Source: Rhodoferax sp. (GTDB taxonomy: Bacteria; Pseudomonadota; Gammaproteobacteria; Burkholderiales; Burkholderiaceae_C). From it: a stretch of DNA of 32,338 bases. The position numbers and the translations under genes are program-made. Of the stretch, positions 1-7,019 are shown piece by piece. The stretch lies in contig JAGOUM010000036.1 of NCBI GenBank assembly GCA_018061265.1, positions 1-32,338 on the forward strand, written 5' to 3'. The notes beneath the pieces were generated by a model that did not search any database, was not told where the DNA came from, and worked only from the letters and a program-made list of their open reading frames with translations. The stretch's first letter is position 1; each line of letters begins with the position of its first letter.

Positions 1-2
1 TC

Positions 3-401
3 AAGGGCCAGATGGCCACCGGTGTCTTCATGCTGGTGACGGCCAAGGACGGTGCCAAGCTGGTGGGTGGCTCGTCTCCCGTGGCGGGCGTCACCCAGGT
101 GCACGAGATGAAGATGGAAGGCAGCGTGATGAAGATGGCCGAAGTCAAGGGTGGACTGGACCTGCCCGCAGGCAAGACGGTCGAACTCAAGCCGGGCGGT
201 TACCACGTCATGCTGATGGACCTGAAAGAGCCATTGGCCAAGGACAGCACCTTGCCACTGACGCTGGTGTTCAAGGATGCGAAAGGCGTTGAGACCAAGC
301 AGGAACTCAAGGTTCCGGTGGCCATGACGGCACCGGGTGGCAAGGCAGCACCTGCCATGGACCATGCCATGCATGGCGCCAAACCTGCCGCCAGCCACTA
401 A
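3..401 (+). CDS. PCu(A)C-family periplasmic copper chaperone (5' truncated)
   Basis: The reading frame is open from the window edge, so the N-terminus and any signal peptide lie outside. The visible 133 residues match the PCu(A)C (DUF461) copper-chaperone fold: a VHEMKMEG segment followed by a Met-rich stretch and later YHVMLMDL, which together form the family's H(M)x10Mx21HxM copper site. The C-terminal tail (MDHAMHGAKP) adds extra His and Met residues that could bind copper. Members of this family carry Cu(I) in the periplasm and help load the CuA site of cytochrome oxidases, often together with SCO1, which is encoded about 5 kb downstream. Family assignment is confident; the specific partner is inferred. 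Confidence 0.88.
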   Translation, partial: KGQMATGVFMLVTAKDGAKLVGGSSPVAGVTQVHEMKMEGSVMKMAEVKGGLDLPAGKTVELKPGGYHVMLMDLKEPLAKDSTLPLTLVFKDAKGVETKQELKVPVAMTAPGGKAAPAMDHAMHGAKPAASH

Positions 402-630
402 GGCTGTGGTGGCGATGACGAAGCGAGCGACTCGTCAGCGCTGAATCGCCGCCTGCGGCACCTAATCCCACCCGGGGCGGGGTCCGACGGCGTGGAATTG
501 CCTGTCAGATTGGCGGATTCACGATTACTGCAACCATGTTGCGTTAGAATTTATTGCAATTCAGTTGCACTAATGCCTGGTTCTTGCATTGTGCGTTGAG
601 TCAACAACCCACTTCTGACAAGGATCTTCC
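402..630. other. Intergenic region upstream of znuA-like gene
   Basis: No coding sequence is seen here. The only clear structure is the pair of TGCAA-N5-TTGCR dyads at 529-569, annotated separately. A weak hairpin (TGACGA/TCGTCA, about 417-438) follows the PCu(A)C gene but has no T-run, so I do not call a terminator. Confidence 0.5.
529..569. promoter_or_regulatory. Tandem dyads, putative metalloregulator (Zur/Fur-type) operator
   Basis: Two inverted repeats of the same form sit 26 bp apart centre to centre: TGCAACCATGTTGCG (529-543) and TGCAATTCAGTTGCA (555-569). Both fit TGCAA-N5-TTGCR. They lie 62 to 102 bp before the start of a zinc-type solute-binding protein gene. The position and tandem dyad layout suit a Fur-family zinc repressor, but I cannot match the motif to a known consensus with certainty. 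Confidence 0.5.
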
Positions 631-1587
631 ATGAAGCGCTACACCCTGAAAATGCTCGCCCTGTTCGCCATGCTTGCCAGTGGCGTCCTGGCCCCAAGTG
701 CGCACGCGGCTGAGCCCATGCCGGTGCTGGCCTCGTTCAGCATTTTGGGTGACCTGGTCAAGGTGGTGGGGGGCGACCGGGTCGCGGTGACCACCCTGGT
801 CGGCCCTGACTCGGATGCGCACAGCTTTGAGCCCAGGCCGGCAGATGCCAAGACCCTTCTGGCCAGCAAAGTGATGGTGGTCAACGGTCTGCACTTTGAG
901 CCCTGGGCCGAAAAGCTGGCCAAGTCCGCCAACTTCAAGGGTGATACGGTGGTGGCGGCCAAAGGCGTCAAAGCGTTGGCCATGCCGGAAGAAGAGGGAC
1001 ATGAGGACAAAGCACACAAAGATGGCAAAGAGCCCGCAGCTGGTGGCCATCAGCATGAGATGGACCCCCATGCCTGGCAAAACCCCAACAATGTGGTTCT
1101 GTATGTGCGCAACATCGCCGCTGGCCTGGCCAAGGCCGACGCCAGTGGTGCCGCCACCTACAAGGCCAACGCTGAAGCCTATGTGAAGGAGCTGCAGGCG
1201 CTGGACGCCACCATCAAGGCCCAATTGGGTGCCATACCTATGGGCAAACGCAAGATCATCACCTCGCACGATGCCTTTGGCTACTTTGCCGCGCAGTACA
1301 AAGTGAAGTTCCTGGCACCCCAAGGGGTTAACACCGAGGCTGAGCCCAGCGCCAAAGAAGTGGCACAGTTGGTGCGGCAAATCAAGCGTGAAAAAGTTCG
1401 CGCGGTGTTCATTGAGAACATGAGTAATCCCAAAATGCTGGAGCAGCTCGGCAAGGACGCCGGCGCCAGTGTGGGCGGCACCTTGTATTCAGATGCCTTG
1501 TCGGGCAGCGATCAACCGGGTTCCACTTACCTCAAGATGATGAACCACAACCTGAGCCAGTTGGTCGCGGGGATGAAGTTGAACTGA
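631..1587 (+). CDS. znuA: Zinc ABC transporter periplasmic substrate-binding protein (ZnuA-like)
   Basis: This 318-residue protein belongs to the cluster 9 (SBP_bac_9) metal-binding proteins that capture Zn2+ or Mn2+ in the periplasm for an ABC importer. A Sec signal peptide ends near AHAA (residues 24-27). Candidate metal ligands are H64 (DAHSFEP), H147 (DPHAWQ), H213 (TSHDAFGYF) and D288. A histidine at the third position, where Mn-type proteins have glutamate, and a short His/acidic loop (residues 118-145, with H124, H129, H140, H142) favour zinc. No permease or ATPase gene follows, so the partner subunits must be encoded elsewhere or the protein acts alone. The ATG follows an AAGGATCTT Shine-Dalgarno region. 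Expression is probably controlled by the tandem dyads upstream. Confidence 0.88.
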   Translation: MKRYTLKMLALFAMLASGVLAPSAHAAEPMPVLASFSILGDLVKVVGGDRVAVTTLVGPDSDAHSFEPRPADAKTLLASKVMVVNGLHFEPWAEKLAKSANFKGDTVVAAKGVKALAMPEEEGHEDKAHKDGKEPAAGGHQHEMDPHAWQNPNNVVLYVRNIAAGLAKADASGAATYKANAEAYVKELQALDATIKAQLGAIPMGKRKIITSHDAFGYFAAQYKVKFLAPQGVNTEAEPSAKEVAQLVRQIKREKVRAVFIENMSNPKMLEQLGKDAGASVGGTLYSDALSGSDQPGSTYLKMMNHNLSQLVAGMKLN

Positions 1588-1643
1588 TGTGTAACTTTTG
1601 GGCGGCAAGTCGAAACCCGCCGAGCCGAAGTTGTGGCGCGTCT

Positions 1644-1665
1644 GCCAGTCAGTCTGGCTGGTTTT
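1644..1665 (+). terminator. Weak terminator-like hairpin after znuA-like gene
   Basis: GCCAG (1644-1648) and CTGGC (1654-1658) form a 5-bp stem with a 5-nt loop, followed by TGGTTTT. It lies between the convergent znuA-like and anti-sigma genes and overlaps the anti-sigma stop codon. The stem is short, so termination efficiency is doubtful. Confidence 0.3.
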
Positions 1666-2713
1666 GAATGGGCTCGGTCCAAGTGGCTGTGGCCAATTGA
1701 CGCAATTGCAGCCACTGTGCCTGCGTCAGCGCTTGGGTACGGGTCACACCGTTCTGGCTGATGTGTACCTGCTGTGCGCTGATGTCCCACCGTTCACCGG
1801 TCGCCGTTTCAACGGTGAAGCTGCCCTCAGGGTCATGCCGCTCGGACAGTGCCAGTTCACTGGACGGGCGCAGCGCGCTGGCTTCAGCGCGAACGTCCCG
1901 CCGGGCCGCCGTGTCGCCGGCCGCTGCCGCAGGCGCGGGCAGCGCACGTAGCGCCGCCAGCAGCGCGCTGGCCTGATCGGGGGTCAACTTGCGGGTTTGG
2001 CCGTTGACACTGACGCGCACTTCGTACTCCGTCAAGGATTGGGTCACCAGCGCCGGTGACGCCTTGGCAGCCGGTGCGGGTTGTGGCATCGCTGCGATGG
2101 CGCTGTCGTCTGCCCGAGTCGCGACGGCAGGTGCCGGTGACGCGATTTCTTGGGTCGCTGCGGCAACAGGTGCTGGCGGCGCAACGGATTTGGCCACCTG
2201 TTGTCCCGGTTGGGCCTGGGCCGACTGACGCAGCTGCCGCGCTGCCTCAGGCACCGGGGCGACGGCGGCTGGCGGTGGTGCTGCACCCGCTGGTAAAGGT
2301 CGGTTTGATTCAGCACGGTTGGCCTGACCGTCCGGGCCAACTTGAGGCGACATTGGATCGCCGTGCGGCTGCACTTCAGACAGGTCGCGGCCAGCCCACA
2401 TGACCGTGATCAGGCTGGCAATCAACACACTGGCCAGTGCACCGATCAAAGGAGTCCGTTCACCCGGCTGACCGAGCAACCAGCGCCACCAGGCGAGCCA
2501 AGGGTTAGTCGGGCGCTGGGTGAATGCCACATTGGCCGGTTTTTTCGAAGCCGTCGCCGTTTTCAGCAAGGCGTCTTCGGCCGCCTGCAGCACCCTGTTG
2601 CGCAGCGCGGCGTTGGGCATGTCGTGGGCATCGGGCATGTGTTGCAGCGCTTGTGCCAGACGAGCGTCGCGCAGCGCATCCGGGTGAAGTGACTCTTGGG
2701 ACGGTTTGCTCAT
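1649..2713 (-). CDS. Putative anti-sigma factor (membrane-anchored)
   Basis: The 354-residue product is encoded immediately after an ECF sigma factor and overlaps its stop codon by 4 nt (ATGA at 2710-2713), the usual arrangement for a sigma/anti-sigma pair. The N-terminal ~100 residues are charged and presumably cytoplasmic. One transmembrane segment (about residues 110-130, [16 protein letters not shown]) is followed by a long Ala/Pro-rich linker and a C-terminal periplasmic domain with a repeated VRVSVNGQ / VHISQNG pattern. There are no cysteines, so it is not a zinc-binding (ZAS) anti-sigma. The ATG is set by a GGAGG Shine-Dalgarno; a longer upstream frame would run into the sigma gene. 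Function is inferred from context, not from a recognised domain. Confidence 0.7.
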
Positions 2714-3348
2714 GTCCGACCTCCGGCCAATGGCCAGTCTTCCAGATAAGCCCCCATACAGCCGCGCAATTTGGTCATGGCGTAGCGCAGTCGGCTCTTG
2801 GCGGCTTCCAGTGCAATCTGCAAGGCGGCGGCCATTTCCTGAAGACTGCAATCGTCTTCGTGGTGCAGCAAAAACGCGGCGCGCTGGGTGTCGGGCAACT
2901 GCTGCAGGCAATGCATCAATTGCTGACCGGCGGCGCGCCAGTGTGCGCTGTCTTCACTGCTGGGGCTGTTGTCGCCCAAGCGGGTCTGCAGCCAGTCCAA
3001 CACAGTGTCATCGTTGTCGTCCTCGTTGTTGCCACCGGCCAGTTCGTGTTGTGACACCTCTCGTCCACTCTTGCGCAACTGGTCCAGACAGGTGTTGTGG
3101 GCAATGGCAAAGGCCCAGGTTGTCCAGCGGGCCTGGCCGGGCTCAAATCGCACCCGCGCCTGGATGATCTTCATCCAGGTGTCCTGAAACACCTCATCGG
3201 CCTGCGCCGCCAGCGCGGCTCCCAGCACCCGGCGCACAAAACGGAACAGCCTGCCTTCATGGCGGCGGTACAGGGCCTCAAATGCCGCACCCTCACCTTG
3301 GGCATAGGCCAGCATCAGTTCGTCGTCGGACAGGTCGTTCCAGTGCAT
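2710..3348 (-). CDS. ECF-type RNA polymerase sigma factor
   Basis: This 212-residue protein has sigma region 2 ([18 protein letters not shown] through [12 protein letters not shown], about residues 5-65, then the DNA-melting segment ending in [13 protein letters not shown]) and region 4 ([12 protein letters not shown] through [11 protein letters not shown], about residues 145-195). Region 3 is absent, as in ECF sigmas. I place the start at the ATG at 3348, giving the usual short N-terminus. A TTG start at 3417 is open but would lie upstream of the candidate promoter -10 element (3403-3409), so it is unlikely. It is co-transcribed with the anti-sigma gene and divergent from a VWA lipoprotein gene that carries the same promoter motif, suggesting autoregulation plus control of that gene. 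Confidence 0.9.
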
Positions 3349-3402
3349 TTCGGTATTGTGACTCTGGGCGGGTGGCGTTGGTTTGGCTTGCCAGGCGTGA
3401 AG

Positions 3403-3434
3403 TGATACGTCTGGCAACCCGATAGTGGGTCAAG
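3403..3434 (-). promoter_or_regulatory. Candidate ECF-dependent promoter of the sigma/anti-sigma operon
   Basis: On the minus strand CTTGACC (3434-3428) is followed after exactly 18 nt by CGTATCA (3409-3403). The same pattern with the same spacing occurs on the opposite strand in front of the VWA gene. AACC/GACC-type -35 and CGTA-type -10 elements are usual for ECF sigma factors. Confidence 0.55.
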
Positions 3435-3463
3435 TTTGGCGAAATAAAAAATTTTTTGAAATG

Positions 3464-3495
3464 TTTAACCCCATTGCGGCAGCTGGTGCGTATCA
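3464..3495 (+). promoter_or_regulatory. Candidate ECF-dependent promoter of the VWA lipoprotein gene
   Basis: TTTAACC (3464-3470), an 18-nt spacer, then CGTATCA (3489-3495). This mirrors the minus-strand motif of the divergent sigma operon. It would start transcription around 3502, about 35 nt before the ATG at 3537. Confidence 0.55.
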
Positions 3496-3536
3496 GTCCT
3501 GCACGAATCAATTTTTGTTCAAACCAGGAGAACACC

Positions 3537-5078
3537 ATGCGTCACCCTTTCTTCCAACGGCACCTGATCAGTCTGGTCATTGGCGCGCAGCTCGCGGGCT
3601 GCACCGGTGCGGCGGTGAATGCGGCCACATCCGACAGTGATTGGCCGAGCACTGCCCCATTAACACCACCTGTGGCCACCCGGCCCGCACAGGCCAAGCC
3701 ATGGGCCGGCACAGCGCCCATGCCGACCTTTGGCCCGCTGGCGGTTCGCCCCAACTTCCAGGCCCCCTCGGCCCAAAGCTGCACATCCAGCATTCCGACA
3801 CGAGAGGTGCCGGGGCGCCAGGCATCGCCAAGCTTTGGGCTATGGCACCGGGATATCTGGCCTGGCTCGGCCTCGCGGGGAGGTGACGCCAGGGCGGCGG
3901 GTGCACCGCCGCCCGCAGTGGCGTCGGCCAAAGCCATGAACGAAGTGGCCAGTGCAGACAGTGCCTCTGAGGTCGCACCCGCTGCACCGTTGCCGTTGCA
4001 GCAAGCCGAGCGGCGACGCCCGCAGCCAACGTCGGCCAACCCGGTGGTCACGGCCGGTGTGGTGGATGACAACGCCAATTTTGCCGAGTACCTGGCTTAT
4101 CGCCAGCGCACGCAGGTGGCGCACCGGCCGCTGGACATTGCCGAGCGCTACTTGCTGCAAGTGCGCGACGGCGCTGGGCGCAGTGTGCCCGACGCCGAGG
4201 TGCGGGTGCAGTCGCCCGGCGGACAGGCGATGTGGGCGCGCACTGACGCGGGCGGGCAGGTGTGGCTGTCGCCCGACGCCTTTGATGCCAGTCGCTCCAG
4301 CATCTATCAGGTCAGCGTGCGCAAGTCGGGCCGTTGGGGCATGACACAGGCCACAGCGTTTCTGCAGCGTGGCCAGAAAAGTGCGATGGACGTGACGCTG
4401 GACGCCGCCACGCCGCAACGCGCGCAGCTGGACCTGGTGTTCCTGATTGATGCCACTGGCTCCATGGGTGATGAGATCGACAAGCTTAAGAGCACCCTGC
4501 GTACCATCGCCCGCGAGGTAGCAAGCCTGCCGGCCCAGCCCGATCTGTGCTTTGGGCTGGTGGCCTACCGTGACAAGGGTGACCAGTTTGAGCTGCGCAG
4601 TCACGACCTCACCAATGACCTGAGCGCATTCCAGGGCGTGCTGAACCAGTTGCGGGCCGGGGGTGGTGGCGATTACCCCGAGGCCATGAACGAGGCCCTG
4701 CATGACACCATTCACCGCTTGAGCTGGCGCGGCAGCAACACCACCCGCATGGTGTTTCTGCTGGCCGATGCGCCGCCGCACCTGGACTACGGCGGCCCCC
4801 AGTACGACGATGACATGCAGGCCGCGCTGGGCAAGGGCATCAAGGTCTTCAGTGTCGGTGCCAGCGGGCTGGATGCTCAAGGCGAATATGTTCAGCGCCA
4901 GATCGCGCAGTACACCGGTGGCAAATTTGTGTTTCTCACCTATGCCCGGGCGCACAACCCTGCCAGTGGCCCGGGGCGGGAAACGGTTCACGATGTGCAG
5001 AACTACAGCGTCGACAGCCTGGACCGGTTGATCGTGCGTCTGGTGCGCGAGGATCTGGCACGTTTGGGCAAGGGCTGA
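3537..5078 (+). CDS. VWA-domain lipoprotein, probable ECF sigma target
   Basis: The 513-residue product starts at the ATG preceded by CCAGGAG; an upstream in-frame start at 3456 lies before the promoter. The signal peptide ends in a lipobox LAGC with C22 as the lipidated cysteine. A Pro/Ala-rich region (about 25-190) precedes a small beta-sandwich-like domain (about 200-295, ERYLLQVRDGAGRSVPDAEV onward) of the carboxypeptidase-regulatory type. Then comes a von Willebrand factor A domain (about 300-480) with MIDAS residues D305, T307 and S309 in DATGSMG and the conserved GGGDYPEA segment. VWA domains bind metal ions and partner proteins. Its divergent placement next to the sigma and anti-sigma genes, with a shared promoter motif, suggests a cell-envelope response; its actual ligand is unknown. 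Confidence 0.82.
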   Translation: MRHPFFQRHLISLVIGAQLAGCTGAAVNAATSDSDWPSTAPLTPPVATRPAQAKPWAGTAPMPTFGPLAVRPNFQAPSAQSCTSSIPTREVPGRQASPSFGLWHRDIWPGSASRGGDARAAGAPPPAVASAKAMNEVASADSASEVAPAAPLPLQQAERRRPQPTSANPVVTAGVVDDNANFAEYLAYRQRTQVAHRPLDIAERYLLQVRDGAGRSVPDAEVRVQSPGGQAMWARTDAGGQVWLSPDAFDASRSSIYQVSVRKSGRWGMTQATAFLQRGQKSAMDVTLDAATPQRAQLDLVFLIDATGSMGDEIDKLKSTLRTIAREVASLPAQPDLCFGLVAYRDKGDQFELRSHDLTNDLSAFQGVLNQLRAGGGGDYPEAMNEALHDTIHRLSWRGSNTTRMVFLLADAPPHLDYGGPQYDDDMQAALGKGIKVFSVGASGLDAQGEYVQRQIAQYTGGKFVFLTYARAHNPASGPGRETVHDVQNYSVDSLDRLIVRLVREDLARLGKG

Positions 5079-5146
5079 AGTCAGCGGTATCGGTGCCAAC
5101 CGGTTGGCCGTCTGGGTCCGTTTTTTGCTGAATTCCATACCCGAAG

Positions 5147-5160
5147 TTGATGCAGGTCAT
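5147..5160. promoter_or_regulatory. FNR-type box upstream of DUF2946 copy 1
   Basis: TTGATGCAGGTCAT has a perfect left FNR half-site (TTGAT), a 4-bp spacer and a right half GTCAT. Its centre is 43.5 bp before the ATG at 5197. An AACAAT hexamer (5183-5188) sits where the -10 would fall for an activator bound near -41.5. The equivalent box exists in copy 2 at the same distance. Confidence 0.6.
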
Positions 5161-5196
5161 GTTTATTTATCAGTGATGATGGAACAATCGCGTCCC

Positions 5197-5565
5197 ATGA
5201 CCCTCCTGCACACCTTGCGCAACACACCCTGGCTGGCCAAACTGGCGCTGCTGTGGTTTGCGCTGACGCTGGGTGCGGCAGTCGCCAGCCCGATGATCAA
5301 CCCTCAAGAAGAGTTGATCATCTGCACGTCGGCAGGCATGGTCAAGGTCAAGCTCCATGCCGATGGCTCGATCAGTACCGAGGCCAGCAGTGAACTGAGT
5401 TGCCCGCTGTGTGTGGTGGGTGGCGCAGCGCCGCCCGCGTTTGTCAGCCTGGAACCCGCACCCGTGCCAGCGCTGACCTATGTGCAACCGGGCATAACAA
5501 GCGTCCATGTGACTGCGTCCACCGCAGCGCCGCCGCCCCCGCGTGGCCCACCTGCCTCTCTTTAG
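5197..5565 (+). CDS. DUF2946 family protein, copy 1
   Basis: A 122-residue protein with an N-terminal hydrophobic segment (residues 14-31, LAKLALLWFALTLGAAVA) that serves as a signal or anchor, then a conserved part with C43 (IICTSAGM) and a CPLC motif (C69, C72), and a Pro-rich tail. DUF2946 proteins commonly occur beside copper-receptor and copper-handling genes; a metal-binding or chaperone role is inferred. I chose the ATG at 5197 because sequence conservation with copy 2 (13067-13435) begins exactly there and both proteins are then 122 residues. The first 82 residues differ at only about nine positions. There is no Shine-Dalgarno; the message may be leaderless. It heads the sco-nosL-ABC gene set. 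Confidence 0.8.
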   Translation: MTLLHTLRNTPWLAKLALLWFALTLGAAVASPMINPQEELIICTSAGMVKVKLHADGSISTEASSELSCPLCVVGGAAPPAFVSLEPAPVPALTYVQPGITSVHVTASTAAPPPPRGPPASL

Positions 5566-5566
5566 A

Positions 5567-5623
5567 ACTCAACTTAATAGCTGTCAGCGCACGTCCTGTA
5601 TGGGCTAGAGGCTGATTCTGTAT
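5567..5623 (+). repeat. Dispersed ~55-bp intergenic repeat, copy A
   Basis: The core is TAGCTGTCAGC followed by CCTGTATGGGCTAGAGG and GCTGATT. Related copies occur at 13434, 13557, 16012 and, inverted, near 31089. It fills the gap between the DUF2946 and SCO1 genes. Confidence 0.65.
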
Positions 5624-5685
5624 GTGGTTTTGCCTGAGCGCCAGTCCGCGCATCCGGTCGATGCACTTCACCCATTTTGCTAGTC

Positions 5686-6303
5686 ATGCGGTTCAATTCC
5701 TTTTCCTATGAGCGACCCAGCCGTCGTGGCTGGCTGGCTGGCCTGATGGTGGCGGCCCTGACATGGGGCTGCGCGCCCAACGACCAGCCGTCGCCCAACA
5801 GCCTGGACATCACGGGCGCCAACTATGGCAAGGATTTCAAATTGACCGATGCGCAGGGCCGTACACGCACGGTGGCCGACTTTCGGGGCAAGGTGGTGTT
5901 GCTGTTTTTTGGCTTCACTCAATGCCCGGATGTTTGCCCCACCGCGCTGGCCTCTGCCGTGGAGGTGTTGCAAACGCTGGGTGACGATGGCAGCAAGGTG
6001 CAAGTGCTGTTTGTCAGCCTGGACCCGGAGCGCGACACGCCTGACATCCTGCAGGCTTATGTGAGCAGCTTTCACCCCAGCTTTATCGGACTGCGCTCCG
6101 ACCTGGCCGGCACCGCGGAAACCGCAGCGTACTTCAAGGTGTTTTACCGCAAGGTTCCCATGGGCGGCAGCTACACCCTGGATCACAGCGCCATCACCTA
6201 TGTGTTTGACAAAACCGGTCAGTTGCGGCTGGCTTCACAGCCCGGGCAGTTGTCGGCCAGACTGGCGCAGGATGTCAAGCAGCTGCTGACCGCGCCGGGT
6301 TGA
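5686..6303 (+). CDS. SCO1/SenC family copper chaperone
   Basis: The 205-residue protein has an N-terminal membrane or lipoprotein signal (residues 15-30, ending near WGC) and a thioredoxin-like fold. Diagnostic features are the Cu-binding CPDVCP motif in FGFTQCPDVCPTA and the conserved histidine in LDHSAITYV. SCO proteins deliver copper to, or reduce the cysteines of, the CuA site of cytochrome c oxidase and in some bacteria of other cupro-enzymes, acting in the periplasm. The start is the ATG at 5686; a TTG nine bases upstream is an alternative. The genes that follow (two NosL, ABC transporter) suggest a broader copper-delivery unit than cytochrome oxidase assembly alone. Confidence 0.92.
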   Translation: MRFNSFSYERPSRRGWLAGLMVAALTWGCAPNDQPSPNSLDITGANYGKDFKLTDAQGRTRTVADFRGKVVLLFFGFTQCPDVCPTALASAVEVLQTLGDDGSKVQVLFVSLDPERDTPDILQAYVSSFHPSFIGLRSDLAGTAETAAYFKVFYRKVPMGGSYTLDHSAITYVFDKTGQLRLASQPGQLSARLAQDVKQLLTAPG

Positions 6304-6363
6304 CAGCGGCGCAGTGACCTACCTATTAATAATAGATCAATCGTTTTTTACCTGGAATAAATC

Positions 6364-7014
6364 ATGAACAAAACTCCTTTCAATCGCCGCGATTTGCTCA
6401 AAACCGCCTCGGTCAGCGCCTTGGCACTTGGCAGCACCAGCGCCGCCCTGGCCCAAGATCCTGGCAAGCCGGGTATGCCGCCCACCCAATGGTCTGACGC
6501 TTATGGCCCGGTGGCCAACCTGCCCAAGGACAAAGACCCGGTGACCAATGAGCTCGACAAATACCCACGCTGCCGCTACTGCGGCATGGAGCGCGCCAAG
6601 TTCAGCCACACCCGCCACTTGCTGGTGTATGAGGATGACAGCGTGGAAGGCACCTGCTCCATCCACTGCGCGGCGATCAGCCTGTCGCTCAACATGGACC
6701 GTGGCCCCAAAGCCATTTACGCCGGTGATGCCGGCGCTGCTGGCACGATCAAGCCGCTGGCGCTGGTGGACAAAATGCACTATGTGCTGGACCCGAGCAA
6801 GCCCGGCACCATGACCAAGGCCAGCAAATTTGCCTACGCCGACCGCGCCGCAGCCGATGTCGCCGCCAGCACCGAGGCTGCGCAAAAAGCCGGTGCCAAG
6901 GTGGTGGACTTCAACGCGGCCCTGACCAGCGCCTACCTGGGCATGGCCGAAGACACCGTCATGCTGCGCAAACGGCGCGGTGAAATGCGCAAGAAGATGG
7001 CAGCAGGCACCTGA
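6364..7014 (+). CDS. NosL-family copper chaperone, paralog 1 (Tat signal)
   Basis: This 216-residue protein begins with a twin-arginine signal (NRRDLLK, residues 7-13, then a hydrophobic run to ALAQ at 28-31), so it is probably exported folded. The mature part has CRYCGM (C70, C73, M75) and GTCSIHCA (C98, H101, C102), giving a Cys/His/Met-rich site of the kind NosL uses to bind Cu(I). NosL supplies copper for nitrous oxide reductase maturation in denitrifiers, but NosL-like proteins also occur away from nosZ. No nosZ is in this window. A second NosL starts 5 bp after the stop. The start ATG follows CTGGAATAA, a modest Shine-Dalgarno. Confidence 0.82.
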   Translation: MNKTPFNRRDLLKTASVSALALGSTSAALAQDPGKPGMPPTQWSDAYGPVANLPKDKDPVTNELDKYPRCRYCGMERAKFSHTRHLLVYEDDSVEGTCSIHCAAISLSLNMDRGPKAIYAGDAGAAGTIKPLALVDKMHYVLDPSKPGTMTKASKFAYADRAAADVAASTEAAQKAGAKVVDFNAALTSAYLGMAEDTVMLRKRRGEMRKKMAAGT

Positions 7015-7019
7015 TCGCC

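Larger units (their letters stand above)
5140..5672. repeat. Duplicated ~530-bp segment, copy 1 (promoter + DUF2946 gene + tail)
   Basis: This stretch and 13009-13537 are paralogous throughout. Both begin CCCGMAGTTGATG, contain a 122-codon DUF2946 gene, continue through an intergenic repeat sharing CCTGTRTGGGCTA and GCTGATT, and end at GATGCACTTCRCC. Lengths are 533 and 529 bp. The duplication places the same promoter and first gene in front of two different copper-related gene sets. Confidence 0.8.

Noticed and set aside
601-1380. Minus-strand frame opposite the znuA-like gene
   Set aside because: Shadow of a clearly assigned gene, with no start signal.
3840-5138. Long minus-strand frame (432 codons) opposite the VWA gene
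   Set aside because: It mirrors the VWA coding frame, has no recognisable domain or ribosome-binding site, and reflects high-GC codon use on the other strand.
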